A DNA stretch of 42,830 nt from Bacteroidales bacterium (GTDB lineage Bacteria > Bacteroidota > Bacteroidia > Bacteroidales > VadinHA17): assembly GCA_012517605.1 (NCBI GenBank), contig JAAYUS010000018.1:1-42830 (forward strand), written 5' to 3'. Shown here in pieces: positions 8,272 to 16,082 of this stretch. Below the pieces are notes generated by a model, which did no database searches, was not told the origin of the DNA, and worked only from the letters and a program-made list of their open reading frames with translations. The translations under genes were made by a program, and so were the position numbers. Position 1 is the stretch's first letter. Each line of letters begins with the position of its first letter.

Positions 8272-9828
8272 TTATTTTTCCCACGGCACTCTCGGCGACT
8301 TGTAAAAGTTGATCCCCATTGCATCAAACCATCCCTCATGTTTTGCCAGGCGGAATTTATATTCATCCCAGTTCCTAAGGCTGACCGGGGTCCATCCTAT
8401 TTCAGCAATGCCAGCGATCCTGGGGAACATCATAAACTCAATATCATCAAGCCTGGTAATGGTTTCAGCCCACATTGGAGCTTCGACACCTATTATGTTT
8501 TCCTTCGCCACCCCGGGAATATATGTGGCAGGATCCCAGTTATAGCAGTCATCAACTTCTATATAGGCAGCCCAGTGAAGACCAATAGGTGTTGATTCGT
8601 TATACTGCATATCTATATAGGCCTTTTTAGCCGGCGACATGAGTATCTTTGCTCCCTGTGCGGTTGCTTTTGCAGCATTTTCCTCGCTTGCCCAGCATTG
8701 TGCAACTGTATTCGGTTTAAGGGTTGAAAGGGCAATTTCGTCCCAGCCAATAACCTGTTTTCCGTACCGGCCAACAATATCCTGTACCCTGTTAATGAAA
8801 GGAATGTAATCCTCAACTTTTGTGGCATGCGACTCATCTCCTCCTATATGAAAGAATGGACCGGGTGTCAGAGCTGAAATTTCCCTCACAACATCATCAA
8901 TGAATTTATAGGTGATCTCCTTCTTTGTGCATAGGGAGCTGAATCCAACTTCCGTACCGGTATACAGATCTGGGGCTTTTCCGTTGCAGTTCAACCCGGG
9001 ATATGATGAAAGGGCAGCATTGGTGTGCCCTGGCATGTCTATTTCCGGAACTATTGTAATGTAACGGTCGGCAGCGAATTTAACTATATCGGAATATTGT
9101 TCCTGGGTATAAAAGCCGCCTTTGCCCCCTCCTACCTGTGTGCTGCCGCCGTGTGCAGTCAGATTTGGCCATGATTTGATCTCTATTCTCCAGCCCTGGT
9201 CGTCGGAAAGGTGAAGGTGGAATGTATTGATCTTGTAAAAAACAAGGTATTCAATAACCTGTTTTACATCCTCAACTCCGAAAAAATGACGTGAGACATC
9301 CAGCATCATCGACCTGTAGGAATATTCAGGATAGTCAGTTATTGTACCTCCAGGGATTATGAACTGGCCTGGTTTACCGGAAGCTGTATCTTTTAACGTT
9401 ATCTGCCTTATGGTTTGTACACCCCTGAAAAGTCCGGCAGGTTTCGCAGCTGACAGTTTCACCATTTGCTTTGTTATGGTAAGTGAATAGCCTTCCTCTC
9501 CAAGATTCTGGTCAGCGCCTGACAGGGTAATCAATATACTTCCTTTTGCCGGTTCTGCCTTTGCTTCATTTACAGCAATTGCAAGTCCGGTTGTGACATT
9601 CAGTTTTTCAGCCAGGTATTGTCCGGTCTTCAGAATTTCTTCTGATCCGGCATCAACAAAGATGGCTGTTTTGGCATTAAGCTTAAAAGTTTCCCCTGTA
9701 GCAGATACTGAAACAGGTCTTGGAATGATTGCAGCCTTTGTCAGGTCAGCAGGCTCCTTGGGCTTGCAGGAAGCAGGGATGATCATTGCTGCTGCTATAA
9801 TTAAAACTGTAATTCTGAAGTTTTTCAT
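8272..9828 (-). CDS. GH20 beta-N-acetylhexosaminidase lipoprotein
   Basis: This enzyme family removes terminal beta-linked GlcNAc or GalNAc from glycans by substrate-assisted catalysis. The signal peptide ends in a lipobox (MIIPASC, Cys21), so it is lipid-anchored in the envelope. Residues ~30-165 form the GH20b alpha/beta domain, ending in GTITDYPEYSYRSMMLDVSR, the usual entry to the TIM barrel. NTFHLHLSDDQGWRIEI and VPEIDMPGHTNAA follow. The catalytic Asp-Glu pair is in HIGGDESHA (D331-E332). At 518 residues it is a typical single-barrel family member. It lies 20 bases downstream of the creatininase-like gene and probably belongs to that operon. Confidence 0.95.
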   Translation of the reverse strand: MKNFRITVLIIAAAMIIPASCKPKEPADLTKAAIIPRPVSVSATGETFKLNAKTAIFVDAGSEEILKTGQYLAEKLNVTTGLAIAVNEAKAEPAKGSILITLSGADQNLGEEGYSLTITKQMVKLSAAKPAGLFRGVQTIRQITLKDTASGKPGQFIIPGGTITDYPEYSYRSMMLDVSRHFFGVEDVKQVIEYLVFYKINTFHLHLSDDQGWRIEIKSWPNLTAHGGSTQVGGGKGGFYTQEQYSDIVKFAADRYITIVPEIDMPGHTNAALSSYPGLNCNGKAPDLYTGTEVGFSSLCTKKEITYKFIDDVVREISALTPGPFFHIGGDESHATKVEDYIPFINRVQDIVGRYGKQVIGWDEIALSTLKPNTVAQCWASEENAAKATAQGAKILMSPAKKAYIDMQYNESTPIGLHWAAYIEVDDCYNWDPATYIPGVAKENIIGVEAPMWAETITRLDDIEFMMFPRIAGIAEIGWTPVSLRNWDEYKFRLAKHEGWFDAMGINFYKSPRVPWEK

Positions 9829-9848
9829 GTCTTTCTGTGTTTATATAT

Positions 9849-10733
9849 TTATTTATTCAGCGGATTATCGGCTCTTTTATTAAACTCCTCCTGCAGGTCT
9901 TCAACTGTGTTGTTCTCCTTCAGGTACTTAATAAGAGTTGCAAGCTGTCCGGCTTCACTGTCGAGCAGAAGCTGCCCGAGTTTAATATCAGGCTGGGCAA
10001 CATCGCTTGCATAATGATTGGGGTAATCGGCAAACCACCAGATCCCTGTATATCCAAACGGCATTTTGTCGAGTCTGCCCTGTGTTAGACCTGATTCAGT
10101 CTTTATTGCATCCTTGTCGACAAGATCAGGTCTGATTACCGACATCATCGATGTTTCTTCCTCTCCTGCATGTCCGTCGATTTTTGCCTTTTTCAGTGCT
10201 TTGATTTCCGGCCCGTTTACCGGATCATTTCCGTCCCTGAATAAAACAACAATATAATCCTTCCTGTTTGCCAGCTGCGACTGGCAGAAATATTGAAGAA
10301 AGCTTGTATTGCCGCCATGTCCGTTCTTTATGATTATTTTTTTCAGCCCGTTCCTTGAGAGCTCTTTGCAGGTCTCTTCAAGCATCTGCCACAAAAGATC
10401 ATTGCTGTAGGCTATGGTTCCCGGCTGATGCCTTGCTTCAAAGATCTGGCTCATGTAGTAAGGAGGAAACACCACGGCATATTCCTTCTGAGCTGCCCTG
10501 AACGCCACTTCCCTTGCCTCAAACATGTCTGTACCAAGAGGCAGGTGCGGGCCATGCTTTTCAATAACCCCCATAGGAATCACGCATACGCCCCTGGCTA
10601 GTTCGACCGCCTTTTTAAACTTAGGCGATGTTAGTTCTTCCATTTTGAATGGCAGATTTTCAGGATTTGCCTGCTGCGACATTAAGCTGACAGCCGCAAG
10701 AAAAAAGGCCAGAATAAAAAATAGTTTTTTCAT
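9849..10733 (-). CDS. Exported creatininase-family amidohydrolase
   Basis: I start at the ATG at 10733 because MKKLFFILAFFLAAVSLMSQQ is a good signal peptide; the track start adds 11 unlikely residues that run into the YciI-like gene. Creatininase-family metalloenzymes hydrolyse cyclic or linear amides using a binuclear metal site. The ligand motifs are present: GVIEKHGPHLPLGTD (Glu, His, Asp), KNGHGGNTSFL, and DGHAGEEETSMM. Members include creatinine amidohydrolase and the mycofactocin protein MftE. Export is unusual for the family, which is mostly cytosolic. Next to a GH20 gene it may act on an amide-bearing sugar, which is inference. Confidence 0.85.
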   Translation of the reverse strand: MKKLFFILAFFLAAVSLMSQQANPENLPFKMEELTSPKFKKAVELARGVCVIPMGVIEKHGPHLPLGTDMFEAREVAFRAAQKEYAVVFPPYYMSQIFEARHQPGTIAYSNDLLWQMLEETCKELSRNGLKKIIIKNGHGGNTSFLQYFCQSQLANRKDYIVVLFRDGNDPVNGPEIKALKKAKIDGHAGEEETSMMSVIRPDLVDKDAIKTESGLTQGRLDKMPFGYTGIWWFADYPNHYASDVAQPDIKLGQLLLDSEAGQLATLIKYLKENNTVEDLQEEFNKRADNPLNK

Positions 10734-10762
10734 AAAATGATTATTAAGGTTAATTATTACGT

Positions 10763-11053
10763 TCACTCAATGTGGGCCAGCCTGTAAGGCCGTATATCTA
10801 TTTTGCTCCAGACACCTCCCGTGATATATGGTTCAGTCTTCAGGCATTCATCAAGAGCCTGTCGGTCGGGAAAATCATAAACGATCATCGATCCGATCAT
10901 TTTTCCGTCATCATCAAGGATTGCACCACCAAGAATAAATTTATTTTTTCTTTTCAGTTCGGCAACATTTTCAAGATGGGCGGGACGTACTTTCATTCTT
11001 CTGTCCAGCGCATCCGGATCAGTGCCATCATAGGCCACAAGAAGGAATTGCAT
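10763..11053 (-). CDS. YciI-like protein
   Basis: A 96-residue protein of the YciI/ferredoxin-like-fold family. It shows the usual features: an opening strand MQFLLVAYDGTDPDALDRR, HLENVAELKRKNKFILGGAI, an MIVYDFPDRQALDECL segment, and a C-terminal KIDIRPYRL. Family members are small cytosolic proteins proposed to have dehydrochlorinase or other minor enzymatic roles; most are uncharacterised. It heads the minus-strand cluster and ends 29 bases before the creatininase-like start, so it is probably first in that operon. Confidence 0.85.
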   Translation of the reverse strand: MQFLLVAYDGTDPDALDRRMKVRPAHLENVAELKRKNKFILGGAILDDDGKMIGSMIVYDFPDRQALDECLKTEPYITGGVWSKIDIRPYRLAHIE

Positions 11054-11130
11054 AAATTGAAATTATTAAGTTCGGACAATATTTCAAATTTAGTCAAATA
11101 TAGTTTTTTTCAGAGTCACTAATCATTGAT

Positions 11131-11138
11131 TATATTTG
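11131..11138 (+). promoter_or_regulatory. Putative -7 box for the Nramp gene
   Basis: TATATTTG matches the Bacteroidota -7 consensus TAnnTTTG and lies 22 bases upstream of the Nramp start. I see no convincing TTTG -33 element at the expected distance, so this is a motif match only. Confidence 0.45.
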
Positions 11139-11160
11139 CTGTGCTGATATCCGGACTTCC

Positions 11161-12453
11161 ATGGAGAGTTTAAAGTCATTTTTGAATCCAATCCGTTTTT
11201 TCAGGGATCTGAGGAGAAAAGATCACAAGCCTTCATTCGGAGCCCTCGACATCCTGAAATATATCGGTCCCGGGTTACTTGTGACTGTCGGCTTCACTGA
11301 TCCAGGAAACTGGGCCGCAAACATAGCCACAGGTTCATCCTACGGTTATACCCTTCTCTGGATAGTGACCCTGTCGACTATAATGCTGGTGCTCCTTCAG
11401 CACAACGTGGCGCATCTGGGAATTGCCTCGGGTCTTTGTCTTGCAGAAGCTGCAACGATCCATATAAAACCGGCTGTTTCCAGGCCCATTCTTTATTTTG
11501 CTATTCTGGCATCTGTGGCGACTTCCCTTGCAGAGATACTGGGAGGGGCTATCGCCCTTGAAATGCTTTTCGACATCCCTCTGAAAATCGGAGCCTTGCT
11601 TATAACGGTATTTGTTCTGATAATGATTTTCACTCATTCATACCAGAAGATTGAAAAGTGGATAATTGGTTTTGTTTCAATAATCGGAATCTCATTTTTA
11701 TATGAGATCTTCCTTGTTGATGTCGACTGGGCAGAAGCCGGCATTTCGTGGGTAAAACCTTCAATACCCGACGGCTCGATGCTGCTTCTCATGAGCGTTC
11801 TCGGAGCTGTTGTGATGCCTCATAACCTTTTCCTTCACTCTGAGGTGATCCAGAGCCGGCAGTGGAATCTTCAGGATGATAACATTATCAGGAAGCAGCT
11901 AAAATATGAATTTGCCGATACATTGTTTTCGATGATAATAGGCTGGGCTATCAACAGTTCCATGATAATTCTTGCGGCAGCCACGTTCTTCAGCAACAGG
12001 ATCCAGGTTACTGAACTCCAGCAGGCTGAAAGTCTTTTAAGGCCATTGCTCGGGAACAACGCGTCGGTTGTTTTTGCGCTGGCTTTGCTTTTCTCCGGCA
12101 TATCGTCCTCAATTACTTCAGCGATGGCCGGAGGTTCAATTGCTTCAGGGATATCAGGAGAGCCTTATGATATACGGGATAATCATTCGAGATGGGGTGT
12201 GATTATTTCCCTTATCGGAGCCCTTATCATGATTTTCTTCATAGGCGATCCTTTCAAAGGACTGATCTACTCTCAGGTCTTCCTGAGCATTCAGCTTCCT
12301 TTCACGGTCGGCATGCAGATATATCTGACCTCATCCAGAAAAGTAATGGGTAAATATGCAAACACCCGATTTATGAACATTTTACTGCTTATTATTGCGG
12401 TATTTGTTGCATATCTGAATTTTAAACTTCTCTTTTCGCTGATAATAAATTAA
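11161..12453 (+). CDS. Nramp-family divalent metal transporter
   Basis: A 430-residue polytopic inner-membrane protein with the two diagnostic metal-site helices of Nramp/MntH transporters. TM1 carries GFTDPGNWAANIATGSSYGY (DPGN motif) and TM6 carries GAVVMPHNLFLHSEV (MPH, with the conserved Ala and Met). These residues bind Mn2+ or Fe2+ in characterised relatives and the proteins couple import to protons. Length and helix count (about 11) are typical. The ATG at 11161 follows the TATATTTG box. It is divergent from the YciI-like gene and followed after 11 bases by a patatin-like gene, so the two may be cotranscribed. No metal-responsive regulator is adjacent. Confidence 0.93.
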   Translation: MESLKSFLNPIRFFRDLRRKDHKPSFGALDILKYIGPGLLVTVGFTDPGNWAANIATGSSYGYTLLWIVTLSTIMLVLLQHNVAHLGIASGLCLAEAATIHIKPAVSRPILYFAILASVATSLAEILGGAIALEMLFDIPLKIGALLITVFVLIMIFTHSYQKIEKWIIGFVSIIGISFLYEIFLVDVDWAEAGISWVKPSIPDGSMLLLMSVLGAVVMPHNLFLHSEVIQSRQWNLQDDNIIRKQLKYEFADTLFSMIIGWAINSSMIILAAATFFSNRIQVTELQQAESLLRPLLGNNASVVFALALLFSGISSSITSAMAGGSIASGISGEPYDIRDNHSRWGVIISLIGALIMIFFIGDPFKGLIYSQVFLSIQLPFTVGMQIYLTSSRKVMGKYANTRFMNILLLIIAVFVAYLNFKLLFSLIIN

Positions 12454-12464
12454 ATACAAATAAA

Positions 12465-13283
12465 ATGACAGAGGTAAACCGGAAAAAGTACAGAACAGGG
12501 GCAGTGCTGAGCGGAGGCGGAGCAAGGGGTTTTGCTCATCTTGGGGTTCTTAAAGCCCTTAATGAGGCGGGGATCTATCCGGAAATAATTTCCGGCACCA
12601 GCGCCGGAGCCCTTGTGGGCGTGCTCTATGCCGACGGATATACTCCGGATGAGATTCTTCTTATGATGAACGCTTCCAGCACCCTGCATTATGTAAGACC
12701 AACAGTGCCCAGAGAGGGGCTTCTTCAGATTTCAGGTATAGAAAAGATATTACATGACAACCTAAGGGCAAGGAAATTTGAAAATCTTAAACTGCCACTT
12801 TTTGTAACAGCGACAGATCTGAATCGTGGCAGGGCAGTCTATTTTTCGGAAGGTGAACTGATAAGACCGGTTATTGCATCGGCCAGCATTCCTGTCCTTT
12901 TTAAACCTGTTATAATAGATAACACAACCTATGTCGACGGCGGAGTGATGGATAATCTTCCTGTAAAACCGGTTGAGAACATCTGCGATTTCCTTGTAGG
13001 TTCATATGTGAATCCTGTGGGCAGGGAGGAAAATGTTACAAGCCTTTTGCAGATCGCCGAACGCGCCTTTATGCTGAATATGTCAAAGGAACTTGACCAC
13101 AAGATGCATAAATTTGATCTTTTTATCGCCCCGCAGGAACTTAAAGATTATAAAATCCTTGATCCGGAAAAGGCTGTTGAGGTTTTTGAGATAGGCTATA
13201 AGGAAACCCGCAAAAAACTTAGCGAACCTGACAATCAAAAGACCATAGAGGCAATGTCGAATAAAGAGAAGACCACTCCCTGA
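12465..13283 (+). CDS. Patatin-like phospholipase family protein
   Basis: Patatin-like lipases use a Ser-Asp dyad. The motifs are complete: glycine-rich oxyanion loop LSGGGARGFAHLGVLKAL near residue 16, nucleophile ISGTSAGALVG (Ser46), and the catalytic Asp in YVDGGVMDNLP (D158). The ~272-residue length fits the RssA/YchK-like cytosolic or inner-membrane group and has no signal peptide. It starts 11 bases after the Nramp stop and is followed by a repeat-rich spacer. The substrate is unknown. The active site is complete, so the hydrolase assignment is firm although its role is not. Confidence 0.9.
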   Translation: MTEVNRKKYRTGAVLSGGGARGFAHLGVLKALNEAGIYPEIISGTSAGALVGVLYADGYTPDEILLMMNASSTLHYVRPTVPREGLLQISGIEKILHDNLRARKFENLKLPLFVTATDLNRGRAVYFSEGELIRPVIASASIPVLFKPVIIDNTTYVDGGVMDNLPVKPVENICDFLVGSYVNPVGREENVTSLLQIAERAFMLNMSKELDHKMHKFDLFIAPQELKDYKILDPEKAVEVFEIGYKETRKKLSEPDNQKTIEAMSNKEKTTP

Positions 13284-13333
13284 TCAACCGTCATTTTGCC
13301 CTCCCACCGACATAAAAATCAAATTTTACACCC

Positions 13334-13388
13334 CCCAACTCAACAAGCTGTTTGTCAACCACCCAACTCAACAAGCTGTTTGTCAACC
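13334..13388. repeat. 28-base direct repeat, two copies
   Basis: The unit CCCAACTCAACAAGCTGTTT followed by GTCAACC occurs twice with a 28-base period (AACT at 13337 and 13365). The second copy runs directly into the left arm of the inverted repeat. Both copies are near identical, suggesting recent duplication. Confidence 0.85.
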
Positions 13389-13461
13389 CCCCAACCCCCC
13401 TAAAGGGGGGCTAAAAAACAGACATACAAAATCTTAGCCCCCCTTTAGGGGGGTTGGGGGG
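13387..13461. repeat. Perfect 28-base inverted repeat, 19-base spacer (copy 2 of family)
   Basis: The left arm (13387-13414) begins CCCCCCAACCCCCCTAAAGG. The right arm (13434-13461) is its exact reverse complement and ends GGGGGGTTGGGGGG. Each arm contains its own small palindrome (C6 TAAA G6-like). The core matches the element at 5836-5920. It could fold into a very strong hairpin and might act as a bidirectional terminator between the convergent patatin and PurF-like genes. I see no protein coding. Confidence 0.88.
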
Positions 13462-13606
13462 TAAAACAAAAAAAGAGGGGTAAAACAAAAAAAGGGGGGT
13501 AAAACAAAAAGTTTAAGGGTAAAACAAAAAGTTTAAGGGTAAAACAAAAAGTTTAGGGGTAAAACAAAAAAAGGGGGGTAAAACAAAAAAAGGCGGTAAA
13601 ACAAAT
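13456..13606. repeat. Eight-unit tandem array, GGGGTAAAACAAAAA
   Basis: The GTAAAACAAA core begins at 13461, 13480, 13499, 13519, 13539, 13559, 13578 and 13596, a period of 18-20 bases. Two unit types alternate in blocks: an AAGGGGGG-led type and a GTTTAAGGG-led type. The first unit is the flank of the inverted repeat's right arm, so the array looks like tandem expansion of that boundary. Units are contiguous, which rules out CRISPR. Confidence 0.88.
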
Positions 13607-13643
13607 ATTATTTGGATTTAACCAAAGATTTTTGTAAAGACTA

Positions 13644-15047
13644 TCAGAAATAGCCTGATCCGTCCCAGCAATGCGTACAGAGTTTTTCCTTTGGCAGCCC
13701 TATTGCCTCAACAAGATCATCAAGCCGCTGATACATAAGACTGTCGAGATTCAATGTCTCGGCGATCTTTTCCACCATTCTTTTGTGTTTTTCGGAATCA
13801 GGATCTGAATATTCAGCAAGATCCTCAGTATTTCCTTCCAGCTGATAAACAGCTTTTCGTCCGGCAAGTTCCATCGGGGTTCTCGATTGTGAGAAATTCA
13901 GGAACTGGCAGGGATAAAGCAGCGGCGGACAAGCTATTCTCATATGGACTTCGGCTGCTCCCGATTTGCGCAGATCTATGGTGTTGTCTTTCAATTGTGT
14001 CCCCCGAACTATGCTGTCGTCGAGGAAAATCATCCTCTTCCCTTCAATGACTGCCCTGTTCGGAATAAGTTTCATTTTAGCCACAAGATCCCTCATCTCC
14101 TGGTTCTGCGGCATAAAGCTCCTGGGCCATGTAGGAGTGTATTTAGAATATGCACGTTTATAGGGAATGCCTTTTTCGTTGCTGTAGCCAATGGCATGGC
14201 CTACCCCCGAATCAGGAATTCCGCAGACAAGATCCGCTTCGACATCATCCCTTCTTGCCAGGGCTGCACCGCAACGGTTACGGCATTCATCAACATTAAT
14301 ACCCTCATAGTATGACGGCGGATAACCATAATAGACCCAGAGGAAGGCACAAATCTGCATTTTATCACCCGGATCCCTAAGCCTTGTATATCCGTCAGAT
14401 GTTATTTTCACTATTTCACCCGGACCCAGATAATAATCTGTCTCATATCCGGTATTCGGAAAAGCACATGTTTCAACAGCCACTGCGCAAGAGCCGTCTT
14501 TTCTTCCGATGACCACAGGCGTTCTTCCAAGCTTGTCCCTTGCTGCAATAATCCCTTCCTCGGTAAGTATAAGGATTGAGCATGAACCTTTGATATTTTC
14601 AAAAACATTTTCTATGCCCGATACAAAATCTTCCTTTTCACATATAAGATTGGCTACAACCTCCGTAGGATTTATGTTTCCCTCAAAATTCTCGGTGAAG
14701 TGATATTTCTTTTCAAGGAATCTTTTTTCCAGGTCCTCCAGGTTCAGGAGCCTGCTTACAGTCACTATGGCAAACCGTCCTAGATGTGAGTTGAAAAGAA
14801 TGGGTTGCGGGTCGGTATCGCTTATTATTCCCATACCCGAGTTGCCTTTGAAAGTGTTCAGTTCATCCTCGAATTTATTTCTGAAATATGAGTTTTCGAT
14901 GCTGTGGATGCTCCGCCTGAAGCCCTTGCCCGGAACTATAAAGACCATCCCTGCCCTTTTTGTACCCAGATGAGAATGATAATCTGTTCCGTAAAAAACG
15001 TCCTCAACACAACCGGATTTTGAAACCACTCCGAAAAAACCACTCAT
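13644..15047 (-). CDS. PurF-like amidophosphoribosyltransferase lacking the N-terminal Cys
   Basis: PurF makes 5-phosphoribosylamine from PRPP and glutamine, the first step of purine synthesis. This 467-residue protein has both domains. The N-terminal glutaminase-like (Ntn) half includes DKLGRTPVVIGRKDGS, and the phosphoribosyltransferase half includes LVCGIPDSGVGHAIGY and the PRPP loop MIFLDDSIVRGTQ (339-351). However, it begins MSGFFGVV where canonical PurF has MCGI..G, so the catalytic Cys2 nucleophile is replaced by Ser (AGT). The Ntn half also has SHLGTKRAG in place of the usual HRGQ-type motif. I recall a similar second PurF-like group in Bacteroidota. It may be ammonia-dependent, use another subunit, or have a different role. 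A canonical PurF may exist elsewhere in the genome. Confidence 0.85.
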   Translation of the reverse strand: MSGFFGVVSKSGCVEDVFYGTDYHSHLGTKRAGMVFIVPGKGFRRSIHSIENSYFRNKFEDELNTFKGNSGMGIISDTDPQPILFNSHLGRFAIVTVSRLLNLEDLEKRFLEKKYHFTENFEGNINPTEVVANLICEKEDFVSGIENVFENIKGSCSILILTEEGIIAARDKLGRTPVVIGRKDGSCAVAVETCAFPNTGYETDYYLGPGEIVKITSDGYTRLRDPGDKMQICAFLWVYYGYPPSYYEGINVDECRNRCGAALARRDDVEADLVCGIPDSGVGHAIGYSNEKGIPYKRAYSKYTPTWPRSFMPQNQEMRDLVAKMKLIPNRAVIEGKRMIFLDDSIVRGTQLKDNTIDLRKSGAAEVHMRIACPPLLYPCQFLNFSQSRTPMELAGRKAVYQLEGNTEDLAEYSDPDSEKHKRMVEKIAETLNLDSLMYQRLDDLVEAIGLPKEKLCTHCWDGSGYF

Positions 15048-15136
15048 AGTATTGAATATTAGTTATTTAGATTTATAAAGAATGTTGGTAAATTTAATCA
15101 TTGAATTGGATTTATTAATAATTTCAATGATATTAT

Positions 15137-15144
15137 TATTTTTG
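15137..15144 (+). promoter_or_regulatory. Putative -7 box for the coiled-coil membrane protein gene
   Basis: TATTTTTG matches TAnnTTTG and lies 32 bases upstream of the start codon at 15177. The region upstream is AT-rich, with no clean TTTG at -33. Confidence 0.45.
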
Positions 15145-15176
15145 CATTATTATTTATTTTAAATACAGGCAAATAA

Positions 15177-16082
15177 ATGGCAGACACAAACACATTTACT
15201 CCGGTAGAGCAACCAAAGAAAAAGAGTGCGCCGATTGCAATGATCTTTACAACCGTTATTCTGGCAGCAGCTTTGATCTTTCTGGTTGTAATGTATTTCG
15301 ACCAGAAAAACAAAATGGTTGAAATGGAAACAGTTCTTACCCAGGAAAAGGATTCTCTGGCAAATGAACTCAGACTGATGGCACACGGGTATGACACTCT
15401 GAAAACGGATAATGACACCCTTATGGCCAACCTGCAGAAGGAAAAAGCAAGGATAGTTCAGTTGTTGTCAATTAATGCTTCGAACGTCCAGCTTATTAAA
15501 AAGTATAAAGCTGAAATCGGAACAATGAGAGAAATCATGAAAGGCTATATTGTTCAGATCGATTCCCTGAATACTCTGAACAAGCAGCTCATGGCTGAGA
15601 ACGTTGATATCAAGCAGCAGATCTCGGAGGTTCAGAATACAAATGTGGAGTTGACAAAAGCCAAGGAAGAGCTTACTTCAAAAGTTACAGTGGCATCTGT
15701 CATCCAGGCTAAGGACATAAATGCAGTTACACTTAATAAAAAGAGAAAAGAGACCACAAGGCTGAATCTTATCGATAAGCTGAGGATTTGTTTCACACTC
15801 CGTGAAAATCCGATTGCCACTGCCGGTGAAAAGGAAGTCTTTATGAGAGTTATCAGGCCCGATTCACTTGTAATTACAACAAGTCCCGACAACCTGTTCG
15901 ACTATAGAGGCAACAAGCTTGTCTATTCAGCAAGCCGCCTTGTAGATTATATGAATCAGGATATTGAGATGTGCATTTTCCTTGATAACACAGGCGATTT
16001 TATCGTCGGGAACTATAGTGTTGAATTGTATCTGGAAAACAATATAATAGGAAGGACAACATTTGCCCTTTCAAAGAGATGA
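15177..16082 (+). CDS. Membrane-anchored coiled-coil protein of unknown function
   Basis: I do not recognise a named family. The 301-residue protein has a Lys/Pro-containing cytosolic N-terminus, one transmembrane helix (IAMIFTTVILAAALIFLVVMYF, residues ~21-42), and then a long heptad-rich coiled coil (about 45-190: QKNKMVEMETVL, LQKEKARIVQLL, LNKQLMAENVDIKQQI). The C-terminal ~100 residues look beta-rich (ETTRLNLIDKLRICFTLREN, GNYSVELYLENNIIG), like a small sandwich. It should be inner-membrane anchored with the coiled coil outside. It is monocistronic, between divergent purF-like and convergent hemW, with its own -7 box and a downstream terminator. A structural or scaffold role is possible. 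Confidence 0.8.
   Translation: MADTNTFTPVEQPKKKSAPIAMIFTTVILAAALIFLVVMYFDQKNKMVEMETVLTQEKDSLANELRLMAHGYDTLKTDNDTLMANLQKEKARIVQLLSINASNVQLIKKYKAEIGTMREIMKGYIVQIDSLNTLNKQLMAENVDIKQQISEVQNTNVELTKAKEELTSKVTVASVIQAKDINAVTLNKKRKETTRLNLIDKLRICFTLRENPIATAGEKEVFMRVIRPDSLVITTSPDNLFDYRGNKLVYSASRLVDYMNQDIEMCIFLDNTGDFIVGNYSVELYLENNIIGRTTFALSKR

Larger units (their letters stand above)
13284..13643. other. Repeat-dense spacer between convergent genes
   Basis: This 360-base spacer lies between the convergent patatin and PurF-like genes. It is almost entirely repeats: two 28-base direct repeats, a perfect 28-base inverted repeat, and an eight-unit tandem array. No ORF or RNA gene is visible. The last 35 bases are unique AT-rich sequence. 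Confidence 0.75.

Noticed and set aside
13456-13606. Possible CRISPR array at the tandem repeats
   Set aside because: Units are contiguous 18-20 base repeats with no unique spacers, and no cas genes are in the window.
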